From positions 180,884 through 244,883 of the forward strand of contig MU859088.1 of NCBI GenBank assembly GCA_033297205.1: a stretch of 64,000 bases of DNA, given 5' to 3'. The translations under genes and the position numbers were made by a program. Below the pieces are notes generated by a model. The model did no database searches. It was not told the DNA's origin and worked only from the letters and a program-made list of their open reading frames with translations. This DNA is from Pseudoneurospora amorphoporcata (lineage: Eukaryota > Ascomycota > Sordariomycetes > Sordariales > Sordariaceae). Within the stretch, counting starts at the first letter, position 1. Each line of letters begins with the position of its first letter. This document shows positions 46,001 through 59,500 of this stretch, piece after piece.

Positions 46001-49000
46001 TGCAGTTTCCATGATACTGGTGACTGGTACGAAATGGAGGTGATGCCCAAAGGTAGCCGGGGGTGTGTTAGCGGTCCGAGAAACGGGGGGCGGTGACTTT
46101 GATGAGTCGGTCGCGAATGAGAAATTGTGAGAATGATGAGTTGTCGGATAACATAGCGGTTCATACACCGTGAATTTCCACATCATCTTTCATGGAGATC
46201 ATCGTCGTTCACCGCACCCGGGCAACCCGTGACTTGTCCTTCCTGCTGGGTCGTTGCAGCGTGCTGGCCGCTGGAGATGGAAGAGCTAGGGGGGCCCACT
46301 GTTGTCGATGAACTGTCACCGACCCGCCAGCAGCGCCAGCGCTGACGAGTGATGGCCTCGACATCGACCGCTGCAGTTCACCGTAACTACCGCAAGTCCG
46401 CAACACCACCGGGACATTCGCCGAGCCGGGTTGGCTAAAAACGTCGAGTGGTCGGCAGGTAGACAATCTGCCCCACTTCGGCCCTTCGGAAGGCGGGAGC
46501 ACCAGAAGGTGGAAAGCGGTCGGGCCCAACGAAGCTTCCGTGATGTGGGGTAGAATTTCGTCCCGGATCGTGGGCTGTGACTTGTGGAACGAAGCATCTG
46601 AAAGTACCTATTTTGCGCTTTTCTTCACGACGAAATCGGGAAATTTGTTACGGAAGAAAAGCTGGCAAATGTGGAAAAATGCGCATACCTATCTTGCGCA
46701 TTTCTTCCATAACTTTCACATTCCTCTCGCTCTCTCACATATGTACGCTACTTTTTGCGCGCTGCGTGGGCCTCTGGAGAGCGCTGGCTGACGGATCTCT
46801 GGCTGCATTGTCTTGCACGAAGACTTGGGAGCCCTGCCTTGCTTTGGCAGCGTTTCCCTTGCCTCGCCTGACTTTCTCCAGTTCTGCCTGGAGAAATGTC
46901 AAGAGCGGTGGCCGCGGTGATATGGCTTCGAGGAGAATTCTCAAACGAATGAGAAAAGATTCCATATGCGGATACGTTCGGACAGCTGAATATGAAAATG
47001 CGCGGGTTTCCCGGTTTTTTGTTGTTTTTGGGTTGCAAGAGAAAACACAACTTGCCATTCGTGAAGTCGGTATTTTCCAGATCACGGCCCCGGTTTTTAT
47101 CGGGTCCCACTAGTGGCGGTTCACGGTTCTCTGTCCCGAGAAGACGGGACTTGGTCAACAACCCGGTCGATTCTAGAAGTTGGGTGTTCGTCATCATGCT
47201 TTAGCTTATGATACAAGATGGACTTTACGACATGTTTCAAGTTGTTGGAGTTTTTTCTGGGCTTGTGACTTGTCTACACCGCACCGGCGATACGTGTACA
47301 ACTTCTTAATAGTGCTGCCAGCTGGGCGCGCTACACTAGCGGAATTCCAGGGTAGGGTGAGTTGGGAAAATGTCGGTATCGAGACGAGATGTTGTCAGAT
47401 TGGCAACACTACACTACAATAGGCCACTATAATTCTGACAGATGTATTGTTGTCGGTGAGCAAAGCGCATCGAGATTCTGAAAGTTTTGGGCGGCAACGA
47501 GTTGGAAAAGGAAACCCGAAACTGGAACGTGTATCAATGCTTTTAGGACAGGTTGGGTGACACCAGTACGTATCTAGGTATCCTATTCGAGTTCGATGTG
47601 GTCGATATAATCGAGGAAGTTGAGGCTGTCCACAACAACCTCCATCGGGCAAATGTGAACTGCAGATCTTCAACTTCACAACCTGTGCCGAACGGTAGCC
47701 ATTGCGGCTCTCGGTGAGGCAAGGAGACCACGGGGTATCAGAAAGTTTTCAGAGCCTCCTGGCGTTTTGCCTTGGCTGAAGCGGTCCGACGTGCATGTGC
47801 ATGCCTATCCTCGAGATGCAACTGAAAGTCATAATATTCTTCCCGTCAGGCTCAGACTCCAAGAGAAAGGGTCCCGACTATCCATCCAGCCAGGCAGCCC
47901 CGGGATAACCAGAGATTACAATGACTTTGTGGGGTGTCTGCCTGTCCCTCCCGCTATTGCTGCAACTTTGACATGTTCTGCCGTTCAAATCGTTCGGGAG
48001 GGAGCGAGTCGGCCGGAACATGGGGATTGGGAAGTTGTCCTAGCCCTGCCTGTTGCCTTGCGGAGGGCTCGGGAATTGTCACCTCGTTAAAATCAGGCGT
48101 CCGGGGCAAAACGAGCGGCAGTAGTGTATTGTCGCTTATATCGCTTACAGCAGGCAGGTAGGCAGTGGAGGCAGCGTTGAGATTCTAATCTCTGTGATAA
48201 TGCACGCTAAGATCTTGGAAAGGCATTGTTCAGCCTTGGTGCGAGAATTTTGAAATGCTTTGCATCCGCGAAGTGGTGAACCTCGAACGGGAATTGCCGC
48301 TGTGTGAATGACGGACCAGAACCGTACGATCTGAACTGCTAAGAGCAAATTCCGAAAGAGTGCAAAAATGCCGCTATACTGAACACAATCGAAAAGTCCA
48401 CAACTTGAGTCTTTTACTCTGCCAAGGGGAGGTTTTTGTTTCCCTTGCCTTCTCATTTTAACGATAGTTGATGTGAAAATGGCCCGATGCGGAAGAATTC
48501 TCTCAAACACCGCATGCAAACAAGCATTCAGCGTGTAAACCTGACTCACCCGAACAATTCTCTATCGTGAACCTCGCTGTCCTTATCGGTTGGATCCACC
48601 TACCCCGTAGCTTCCTCATGCATTGCATTGTGCCGATTCTCCAGTTCTCCACACGAAGTAAACAAAACCAACGAAAACATGGATGATGGCTGTTATCACG
48701 AACCAAAACCACGAGTCCGATATCCGCTGATTGCCGCAGTCTGCTGATCGCCTGGTCGGATCGTAACGTACCCATAGTTTTTAGAATTCTCGTGTTGCTT
48801 TCGAATTCTGGGTTCCCCCAACCTGCCACAGTCGCAGAGTTCCCCGACTCCCGGGACTTTTTACATACATTTGTGCCCGCTGGAGTTTCGGCCGAAGTGC
48901 AGCACATGACCGATGACTCTTCTGTATGTTGGCAATGTTCGGTTGTTTTCCTTGTTGGTTGTTGTTGCGCTACACTTCCAGTCTAGGCAGGTATGAAGGT

Positions 49001-52000
49001 TGCAACTTGGCAGAATGGATATTTGGAATCTTCCATGAGACCCTTTCTTCGGGGTTTCTGATGCCCGAATATGACTCCAAATCAAAATGGAGCTGAAAGC
49101 TCAGCTGGGACCATGAGGCTCATCTCATCAGTCAGTTCAAACCCTCCGAAACCTGTTTTTGACTGTTCTAGAGTCTGGCGCGATCTGTTCCCGATATTGT
49201 TGACAGTGAGTGAGTGACACATTGCTGATAAGTAGTGTCCGATATCGCTCTATAGTTATTTGGATAGATTGTCTCGTCACTATCGCGGGATGAGGTGACG
49301 GCAACCAAGTTGACTCATATTGGTGGTGAATGGTGAAACACCAATGTTGCGACGGCGGCGCGGCGCGGCGCGGTGCAGCAGTGCGATAATAGGTAACGCT
49401 AGGGTTTGGGTTTTACCTGCTACAGACGCATTAAAACCGGGGCTCTTTTGGCCTGACGTTTTCGACGGCAATGCCGTTGGTCGCACGGCGTTGAGAATTT
49501 CATGAGCAACGCGGGTATCTCCGGTGCCAATTTCATGACGTCGCAAGTTGTCACAGCTGGAAATTAGGGTCTTCATGTGTTGATGATGATGCTGGCATCT
49601 GCTCTGTTGATGAGTTTTACGAAAGCGAAGAAAAGCTCTGGTGATTATCTGATGCTTTTCAACGTCTGTAACGCCACTTCTCGGTTTATTGGAGGTCCGA
49701 TATTGTGCCACGGGGCGGCATTTACATGAGTGATCATGATGAACCTATTGGATTACACCGGATCATCAAGTATGGCTCGAGTGGGATTGGTCCTGGGCAA
49801 CATGATTATCAGTAACCTTTTGCGGCTTCACAGGCTTTTCTCGCCATCATGGTTCACAGCGAACAGCCAATTGTCTGGAGGTTCGTTGCCGTCGACACAA
49901 CTGTCGGAACCATGGAATGCCTATAGTTTCCAAGTTTTGGTTTCGAGGGGCAGGAGGTTGCAGTGGTGTCTCGAGTGTCTCGGATTCGAAAGAAGACGAG
50001 GCAGAACGGTCTGCGGGAGTGGTGCTATTCTGCAGAGCAGGTCCATAGCCAGCTGCCACTGGGAATCACGGTCTCACAAGGACAGGCTTTGACGTTCAAG
50101 TGACCACTGCGAGCATTTCTGGGAGCCTCACGGAGGGCATTGCGGAGGCGTTGGGGGTTGACGGCGGTTGATGATGCTCTGGCAGACTGGCACAGCCTGA
50201 GACGCAGATTGAAGCCCGAATTATGTTGGGAAGCCATGTAGCCGTGTCATAGCTGCAGCCGCAGCCGCGACCACGATCGTAACCGCAACTTGAAGCCAAC
50301 AGAAGGGAATGATCGACGGCGAGGATGTAAAATCATCAAGTTCAGAACTGCATGTCTGTGGTGGTTTTGCAAGGTGGCAGAATACCTATCCGGATGTTGT
50401 TTGAGCTGGCCGGGAGGGTTAATGCCAACCCTTCAGCATGAAACCGGTCCGGAAGAACCAGCAGCTGGATTTCCTCAGACGCATGTAGTAGTCCAGCCGA
50501 GTCAAACTGTAAGTTGGGCTTTCGGTGCAAACATCCAGACTCTTGAAGAAGATTTGCATGCTTCCAAGGCTGTGTCGCGCTTGCTGTGATAAAATTAAAC
50601 TGGCAGTCGTCATGACGGTGCGGCTGTGAAGGAAGGGACTGAGAAAGAGGCCTGCCGAGAATGCTTGCCAAGTTTGGCGATGCGTCACTGGAGGGAACAA
50701 AGGAAAGTGGAAGCCAAAAAAGCGAGTGGAGACGGGGACTCAACTGGTTCGGGGCTTGGGCTTTCTCCCGGCTGTGATTGGATGATATCGGCAGGAGGAG
50801 GGGCTGGTGGGGTATCAAGGCCTTGACAGTTGACACTCAAAAAACCTGACACTTGGACCCTAATTCCATAATTGTTAATGCTTGTTAGTGCTTGGTGATT
50901 CACAGCAGTTGACGGTAGAGAATCAGACTTTCATCATCTTCATCCACGAGTTCTGTCTTTGTGATGTAAAGTTTAACTCAAAACTACATCTCTTGCGGCA
51001 AAAAGAGAAAAAGAGTTTGTTCAGCTCTTATGTGGGCCTCACATGCCTCGCAAACACGCAGTTCCATTTGAACATCATGTTGCTGCCCTGTCACAACCTC
51101 ACCAGCAATAGAGATGTCCGTTGGTGACCCTGATTTGCCTTCGCTTTTTCTGTCCGGCTGATGATGGTGTGCTGCTTTCTCTGTGGCAACGGCAACTCCT
51201 CAAGACATGGACATGTGTCGCGACCCCTCTTGGTTTGCCTGTTGGGCCTGTACAACCGCACACACACACTGGACGGAACAAACCACTCTCGAGCCACTTC
51301 AGCTGTGCTATGGTTGTGTTCGTCTCGGCTGAGGTGTTGCTTGCTGGACGCCGTTTGAGTCACACTGCAAAGTTAGCCTAGGTTCTGGAAAAAGGGGCCG
51401 CCAACACCATCCGTGGGTTTGAAGGGCCGTAGGTCTGCTTCATGAGACTCTTGAGACTGACTTCATACCATCCACCACCATCGTTTGAACACACCAAGAC
51501 ACGATCTTATTGCATGCAATTCCACAAACCGTCGGCGTCCTGCTGGTGGTGGTGGTGATGGTGATGATGCAGTCTGCGCCCGCATTCCCCGGCCTAAGCC
51601 GCTTCAGGCTTGGTAAGGAGACACTAGACAAGGGTGATATTCGAAGTCTGCTTCAACCTTCCTTTCTTGCCCATGCTGCCTTTCTGGGTATTCCTGGGTG
51701 AATGAATCCGAATGAGCGACCCAGCGAATAAGATGGCAAGTCGCACACAACCGCACCCCCGCCGACTTGCAGCAATAGGAGTGCGAGGGCCAATTAGTGT
51801 GTTGCGGCCTTGTAACCCTTCCCTCCTTTCTCGCTGCACACGATTTCGAGTTGAAACTGGTGATGTCGCGAGGTGTTGAATGAAAGAGTCTCTGGTGCCA
51901 GCGGCCGAAAGGAGCCTGAACAATGAGAGGGTAGGGAAAGAAGGGATGAGCAAATGCCACAGTTATTAGCTTGCACAAGGACAATGGGAAGTGGTTTGGA

Positions 52001-52400
52001 CAAGAAGAAATCCACAAAATATCGACAATCGTTAAGTGAAGCAAAGCCTTTGCAAAGGGAAAAAGCATACGAATCAAACTTGGAAGTGCTGATATGCAGC
52101 TGGAACCTGCCCCATCCACTTCCATATCAAATTCCATCAGATAGTGACTAAAAGGCGACCTTGCAGCGGATACCCTGAAGTGGAGGTACATCGTAGCTCT
52201 ATGCATGGAAGGTGATTCCCTTGCGTCAACGCGGAGCGAGCAGGCAGAAAGGGGAACTTTGCAAAAAGGTACCTTAGTCTGCTAACTGCCGGCGGTCCCC
52301 ATTTGCACCAAATCCTACGGACAGGCCGGCAATTTCTGTTACTCCATCGAGTACCGATAACTTCCGCTCAACTCTGGAGTGGGAAGGAACAGAAATCCGG
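43016..52400. other. Gene desert
   Basis: More than 9 kb where I find no exon chain, RNA gene or mobile-element domain I can support. Notable small items are a C18 run (45766-45783), a hairpin with a nearby near-copy (46606-46708), and GCG-rich runs (about 49345-49370). AGGTA-type motifs occur near 44035, 48155 and 48595. A 216-codon plus-strand frame (44282-44932) and several 130-200-codon frames lack protein-like text. Confidence 0.45.
46606..46708. repeat. Imperfect direct repeat plus short perfect hairpin
   Basis: ACCTATTTTGCGC...TTCTTC starts at 46606 and ACCTATCTTGCGCATTTCTTCC at 46687, 81 bp apart. The second copy forms a stem with the bases before it: AAATGCGCA (46677-46685) pairs perfectly with TGCGCATTT (46695-46703) around a nine-base loop. 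No flanking gene explains it. Confidence 0.55.
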
Positions 52401-54449
52401 TGGCAGCAAAGCGTCACCTCCTTCAAAACTCATCGACACCCACGCTTTCGTCTCCCAATCCTTCCCTTCCTCTTGACCAGCACAGCAGCCATGTATTCCT
52501 CCAAGATCTAAGACGATCGCGACTCAAGTTTCCCCCAAATTTGTAGTCTGCGTGATAGATCTGGTGTATTCGCACGCCTCTTTTCTCTTACGCCCACTCG
52601 TCACAACCACCAATCTCGTCGCCAACAAATAACCAGAACTCTTTTAATCTACCCAAGTTTCCCACCTCGCAAGGCCCCGTCCCATCTGTGCGTCGCTGCC
52701 TGGTGTTTGTCTGAAGCCGTGTTCTCCTTTTCCGTGCGGCATTCGCTTGACCCTGCGACAAAGGAAAACCAACAAGGACCGAGAAGTGGGAAGAGCCCAA
52801 ACCAGTCATAGACCGTTCAGTCAGGGTTTTCAACAAGAGAAACACACCACCAAACGCAATAACTGCCTATTTTCCCATTTATCACCAGACCGAATCGGCA
52901 TCCGGCGGCTCATCCTCTCACTGCTAAAGACGGCGGGAAAGACTCACTCTTTGGCACCCCGGTAAAACGCCTTCAACCCTCCCCATACAACGACAAAGAA
53001 AAACGGCAGAGGCAAACAGGCTTTTCTTTACAGGACAATCACTGCCTTCACTATTACTCACCGCAACGTCAATTGCTCGCCACAACCTGAACCGAGCCTA
53101 CTAAAAACAGCCAAACGAGATCCATTTTCAGGCTTTGGTCACACCACTGTAAAAGTGCGCTGAAGGAAAAAAAAGGTTGTTAGCACAGGCACCTGTCACC
53201 ACTCACAGAAAGAACATCCGTCCCGTCACTCATCCACATCGCACATTGCACATCGCACTTGCATATCTTACACAGGTAAACGCCCTGCTAGTTCGGTTGC
53301 AGCCACCTGTTACCATCCTTAACAAATTTCCGGTCCGTTGTAATTGTCTCCGGCGGCAAAGAGATCCATCGAATCGATTCCCTTCCGTTGAGGTTGCTAG
53401 GGCTCCTTCGCCACTCAGTCAAGGCCCAAGCCAGCGCGTGCGGAAAAAGAGTCATCGAGAAGAGGAGACACGGCACCAGGGTCGCCCCCCCATCCGGTTC
53501 CATCAGGTCCCCATCAGGCCCATCAAGGTCAGCGGTCCAGCGCAAGACCAACAAGACCCGCCCATCAGGTCCCTATCGCACTTCCAAGTCCAAGTCGCCC
53601 ACAGTGCCCGCAGGCAGCTGGACGAGTCTTTTTGCTGTTCGCCGCCCCGATCCCAGAAGGATAAGGACACGCGCCCGCGAAGAGTCACCCTTTCGCCTAC
53701 TTCCCATCCGCAACGGGGGTGCATCGTTACCACCACACATCGCCGTCCACGCCTTTTTAAAACAAGTCGACCAGACACGTCGTCTGCCTCCCCCACATCG
53801 ATCCAGTCCGTACCTTGCATATCCAGTCTGCACGGCGTCACCATCACCAACCCACACCGACATCACGGCCGCATCGCAACCACCTCATAACAACACCGTC
53901 GACGACAACACCATTACACACCAACCCACCACACGCTAACCGCAACTACTACAACAACAACAACAACAACAACACTCCTTACCCTCCCCGACTCGAACAT
54001 ATTCAGACTGTCTTAACGACTTCAACGACAACGACCTCAACGACCCATAAACACCTTGAAACAAAACACTTAGACAACACCCATTCCGAGTCGCGCATAT
54101 GGTAGCATACTAAGCCTACCATAAGCACCCCCCCTTTCGCCCCCGTTCAACCCCGGCGAAATCATCCACGAAACGATGCATCTTGCGCTTAAACACACTA
54201 TTCCAGTCGCCGTCTCTGTCGTATCTTCCGGTCCGTTCAAAAACAATCGTGGAACTTTGAATACCTGCGCTTTGCTGGTCTAGGATATCCTATCTCCTCT
54301 TCGACATACTTTGCTTTGCCTTGCTGGTGAAGCTTGCATTTCGATAGGTTCACGATCTGTTCAATACTTTAACGGTCTAATCGGTCGATACTACAAGAAG
54401 ACGGCGGCTGGAAGTACCTGGTTTATCTTTCAACCACCATAAGTGCACC
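52401..54449. promoter_or_regulatory. Long upstream region and leader of the Pcl cyclin
   Basis: From about 52.4 kb the plus strand is strongly C/A-rich, with CCACAC, CAACAA and CAGGTCCC repeats and a CAA trinucleotide run at 53951-53974. Such sequence is typical of long 5' leaders and promoters of regulated fungal genes. No coding exon is supported. Two upstream ATGs close to the gene open short frames: 54099 (ATG GTA GCA TAC TAA) and 54176-54283. Confidence 0.5.
54176..54283 (+). promoter_or_regulatory. Candidate upstream ORF in the cyclin leader (35 codons)
   Basis: The ATG at 54176 opens a 35-codon frame ending in TAG at 54281-54283, 166 bp before the cyclin ATG at 54450. Whether it lies in the mRNA depends on the unmapped transcription start. 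If it does, it would reduce initiation at the cyclin start codon. Confidence 0.35.
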
Positions 54450-56524
54450 ATGAATTTCAACAGCGGACGTCGCATGCACCCCCGTGGCAGCTCGCTCCTT
54501 CGAAACGCCTCCTATCCCGTAACCACGCTATCTTCCTACACCTCCGTGGATTCCCTTTTCTCGGTTTCCTCTTTAATCTCGGTCCCGTCCGACACTGCTT
54601 CATCCCAAGATTCGGATGATTCCCGCTCCAGCGCATCCGACACCGAACAACCTTACCGCACCTTTTCTTTTCCCACGCAGTTTTCAAACTCGTCGCAAAC
54701 TTCCATCAGCTCTGTCGAGAGCCTCGGTGAATCGTCCGTAAAGCATGTTAGTCACTGGCAAAAGAGTTGCGCTGAACAGGCCAAGGGCGACCGTCTTTTG
54801 AGACAAAACCCCCGGCGCACAAACCGCTCAGCGACCTCTCGTACCGGGCATCCGCCTTCTCTAGTGAGACAAGATGACCGCAAGGTTAACTTTGTTGACA
54901 CCGTTGTCGGTAAGGAGTATCTACTACTGGCTTTCTAGATGGACATATGCTCAAATTCCTCTCAGATTCAGCCACCTTGACTGTCGAAGCCATCTGGCCC
55001 TTGTCCTCGGCCTGCCCTCGCAACGGCCATGGAGCGAACCCGGGGCTTTCCCTGCGCCAGTTTATCCAGGAAACGCTCAAGCGGTCGCGTTCCAGCTATT
55101 CCACCCTGACGGTTGCGCTGTACTACTTGATTCTGATCAAGCCTCACGTCCCTGCCTGCGACTTCACCATGGAACAGTCTCGCGATTGCCTCGAGAACCC
55201 GGGTCTCCAGTGCGGGCGCCGCATGTTCCTTGCCGCTTTGATTTTGGCTTCCAAGTATCTGCAGGACAGGAACTACTCGGCAAAGGCCTGGAGCAAGATC
55301 TCTGGCCTCAATGTCAAGGAGATCAACCAGAATGAGATGGCTTTTCTTTTGGCGGTCAACTGGAAGTTGCACATCCCAGACCACTTGTACGAGCGGTGGA
55401 CTGAGTGCATGGCCAAGATCAACCCGTCGCTTCCACCCTGCTCTGGTTCTGCAGCCCAGCTGATTTATCAGCAGCAAACCGCCAACTACAAGAACGCTAT
55501 CCGCCAGTTGACTCCAGAGTTGGATAACGTCGAGGAAGTGGCCTCCTGGTTCCAGCAGAGATCGCCTGTTATTGTGCCGGCTGTCGCCAGATCGCTCTAC
55601 ACGCCTCCGTTTGAGCGTTCTTCCCCCTTCGAGAGCAAGGTTGACTGCCGCGCTAGGATTCCAGCCCCCATGGCAACTCCTGCTGTCATGGAACCGAGCC
55701 CTTTTGCCGGGCAAGCGGACTGCCGCATGGCTCCCGCGCTTGGCTTGCTCCCGAGCCCCCGTCCTACTCCTCAGCTCCGCGCAATGACCAGCACTCCTGC
55801 AGTGAGTGCTGCGTCTTGTCTTCTTGCAAAGGGCTCGTCAATGGGATATGCTATGCAGCAGGCCTCGCACGCAACGGCTGCTCAGGTCTCGGATCGGTGG
55901 CCTTCGGCTTCGTCTCCCCCTTACCTTACCCGCCGTTCGTCTCTTGCCAACAGCGTCTCCACTGCGTCTTCCCCCGAATCCATGGTTTCCGATTCGTCGC
56001 AACTGTCTCGATCTTCTTCTTTCTCCGCTACTTCCGTGGAAAGTGCGCCGTCGTCTGTTTCGGATGCTCAGGCGCGCTACCACTATGTGAAGCAGGAGGG
56101 TGAGAAGTATGGTCTGCAGCCAATCATTGTGTCGACTCATGGAACCTATGGAGACAATACCTTGACGCTTTCTCCGGAGTCCTGCTACATGGATGCGGCG
56201 GGCAGGAACCTCAATGACTACAAGGTCGCTGCGCTTGCTCTTCAAGACTTGCGCTGCCATGGCAGTGATCTTCCGGCTAGAGCGGGAATGAAGCGTGCTA
56301 GGGCTCCTTCTACCGACAAGCCTCTTCAGGAAAACGTTCGCGACCTTCTTTCTGGCATGGATTCTGTGAGATCAGCTCGCCAGATGCCGGTCCGCTCCTT
56401 CTCCGATGAGAGCTACAAGCGGCTCTGTTTCTCGGTGGAAGACGCTCGGCCCGCAATCCCATCACATCATCCCGCCATGGGTGGTATCGGTGGTCCCGGG
56501 ATGTGGGATGGGATTCTCTGCTGA
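54450..56524 (+). CDS. Pho85-type (Pcl family) cyclin
   Basis: Exons 54450-54909 and 54966-56524, with a 56-bp intron (GTAAGG...CTCAG), encode 672 residues. The join restores FVDTVV/DSATLTVEAIWPLSS. Residues 1-110 are Ser-rich, with HWQKSCAEQAKGDRLLRQ and a basic segment following. The cyclin box spans about 154-292: LRQFIQETLKRSRSSYSTL, VALYYLILIKP, RRMFLAALILASKYLQD, and NQNEMAFLLAVNWKLHI. This pattern is that of Pcl cyclins (Pcl1/2/5/9, Pas1), partners of the Pho85/PhoA kinase, not of mitotic B cyclins. Yeast relatives act in the G1/S transition, polarity or turnover of transcription factors; which role applies here is unknown. The last 380 residues are Ser/Pro-rich, with a second conserved-looking stretch (ESYKRLCFSVEDARPAIP). 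An earlier AG would leave a 29-bp intron, too short, so 54966 is chosen. Confidence 0.87.
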
Positions 56525-59500
56525 GCAGTTGCGATTATTATTCGTAATATCTTTTACGTTACGTCACGTCCCCATTTAGCAGCACATTTTGTTCACTACC
56601 TGCGTTGGTGACAAGCTTATAATTCCATATGTTCACTTTGGGAAAAATGGAAGGCGGCGCGCTGGAGTTAAGATTTGCAGTCCAACCTTGGAAACATCAA
56701 GCTAGACGGCTTAGATGGGGCACCCAAGGAAACAGGCTAAAAGCACTTTTTGCATGCATTGTCCTGGATCTGGGAAACGGCATTGGGATGGTTGGGCTTG
56801 TGCTTTGTTTTGCCTTTTGCGCTGGCGAACCGGTGGCTGTAGTTTAGTGTACGATGAGGAGCGATGGTTGTGCCTGTGTGTTGTGTTTGTGTTCTTTTTT
56901 TCTTTCATTTTATCTTTTCGAACGCACGATGTTATCCGCGTCTTTCTGGACGCTTGGCGAATTCAGGGCATGGAGGCAAGCACATGAAACGTCCTTATGA
57001 GCATAATGGATTTGGAGGAGCATATATCTTTATAACTGCAACCAGGAGCAGGGCGCAAAGGCCGCGCGCATACGAACAAACGCAGCAGAGAAGCCATGGC
57101 TTGGGAATATCCGACAACGGCTTTCACTCGCGGACGACCAAACCGACGAAGTCGAATGGCTTGTCAGGTTTCTGAATCTCTCGCTATGCTTAAGAAGCCA
57201 TACTTGGCAATCCACACGAATAAGATTTGGGATCTTAAATTCACACATTCTTTGGAACCGCTATCGAACCTCCTTCGTCCGTCCCTTCGTTGAATATACG
57301 CGCACGCACCGAGAACCTCGAAAACCGTCGTATCATCAACCGATCGTCAAGTTTAGTTTACAGGCATACAAAAATGAAGCTATACAGACAAGCACACACA
57401 CACCCGGTTGCTTAACCCGCCGGATGGTCTAGTTGCAAACTTATCAAAATCGAATACTTTAATAAACACAAAATGTGTTCTGACATGCTTTTCTGCACAG
57501 ATTCACATAATCTGCACACCGTGCCGTTCGCTCTGCCTGCCTCCCTTCCGTGCCTGCGCCAACCGTTCGCAACCGAAGAGAAACGAACTGTGAGCCAAGC
57601 TTGATCACGAGACCAGAAGACGCGGAGAGGCCTACCGAGCCGCAACGGGAGTCACGACATGACACGAGATCTACGGACGGACTGGTCAACGATACAGTAC
57701 GGATGACTGATGCCAAGTGAGATGAGTGAGTGTTGTCTCATCCGTTTGTCATATCATAAGACCTCCATACGCTCACTTATCGTTTTCCATCCGGATCTCA
57801 TGGAATAACTCACCGGAACGGACGGAGGGCAATCCCAAGTGAGGTTGTCCGATTTTTCCTTTCCGAGATCACTCGCCACGTGTTATGTCACACGGTGAGA
57901 AAATTCTTCAAGGCACATATTTACCGCACCTTCCCGTGCCGTCGCCCTTTGTATGACTGGACTGGACGGGCCGTTCATAACCGGCCGGCTTCCTCAAGAT
58001 GAAGAAGATACCAGGTTGCGGAAGGTACGAGGTACGAATTAGGAAGGAACGAAGCTGAAGACCCGTGAAGTATGAGCCAGATGGCAGGCACGAGAGGCGT
58101 GAGAGGCCTGACAGGTTCAGGTCCCAAACATTTTCGCCTCCTTCATCTCGGTTCATCGTTCACACGATCTTTGCCGTCCGGTGGTGATGTGTAAGATGTC
58201 TAGTGGCATCTTCTGTCTCATTATTGCTGTCCGGCAGTTGCCAGAAGACAGACAGACTGGTCGTTGGAAGCTCGTGTGAAGCGTGAGCAAACCAACCAAA
58301 CCCACCAACCACCCAAGTCCAAGATTAGACTACTCACTGATACCGGGATGGAAGGAGGTTGGAAGCACGGAGCTTCTTTCTCGAAGTTAAGTCAAGACAG
58401 GGAAAGACAAGGAAAGAACAGTCCACATCTAAAGCACACCATATTCACACACATAGGTAGTTGTTGAACGAGTGTCTTCCCGGGGATGGAGCAAAGGAGA
58501 AAGGGGGCAAATTCCAATGCAAGCCCTACCTACTGGCGAGGCAGGCCGAGCGAGATGACCGACCGAGTGACTCACACCGGCAGAGGTCGGAGCCCCTCCG
58601 ATATCTGTACCGAACTTACACCTCTGACCTAGCTTGTTTATATTGATGGGGTCGCGGTCCAGGACTCCAGTGATTGCCGCCTAGTCCTGCCTAGACTTGC
58701 CTGTTTGGGACCCACTTAGTTGGGCCTTGTTACTTATGTACTTGGCAGTAGCGATGGAGTTGGTTGATATGGGGTGATATGGGTCGGTTGGCGTACTCTT
58801 ATCTAGCCGGACTATGTATTGTTGGTGAGTGAAAACTATCGTCGGCGAGACTGTTGTTGGTGAGGCTAGAAGTCTAGACTATTGCTCCGTTTTGGGCTGG
58901 CTGGCTCGCTGGTGTCACATTGGGATAACGGCTCGGATGTCGTGTTGGTTACTCTCAAGATCAAAAGGAGGTTGGAGGTCTATCATATCACGAGGAGTTT
59001 GGATGTTGTGGTTCTGGGTGCTGGTACCGGTCGTTGGTCCCAAGAACTCGAAGACCACAGCGACCTCAATCCAGGCTGGTCATTCCGATAAGGAAAACAT
59101 CGTACATACGATACAGTGGCAGGTGGTATTTCGGACATCTGCTACTTTATCGATCCGTCCTTGGTTGGAAACGACCGACTAGAATACTTGACAAAACCAT
59201 CAATACCACCCTTCTCATTTCGGTTCGACAGTCTCCCTGACCACCATTTTGAGGTCGGGGTTGTCGAGTATTGATGGCTGGTTTTGGGGTTTGTTGACCG
59301 AAGTTGACATGTAAAAGTGTTCAGGACGACGCTGGTGCCTGTCCTGCCTGGCCTAGTCTTGATTTTCCGTGACTGGTCTCGTTTCGTCTTGTATGGCCCT
59401 GTCTGCCTTGTTGGAACTTACCAATTGGACAGATGGAGGCGATGATGCCCCGTCACTGAAAGGGGCTGGCTGGAGTTGAGTGATGAGGGGACCGGGTGGG

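Noticed and set aside
49345..49405. GCG-rich run followed by TAGGGTTTGGG, seen as a possible telomere-like tract
   Set aside because: Only one degenerate unit is present; no TTAGGG array.
54910..54938. A 29-bp intron in the cyclin gene
   Set aside because: It keeps the frame but is shorter than any credible fungal intron. The next AG (54965) gives 56 bp and restores the conserved DSATLTVEAIWPL text.
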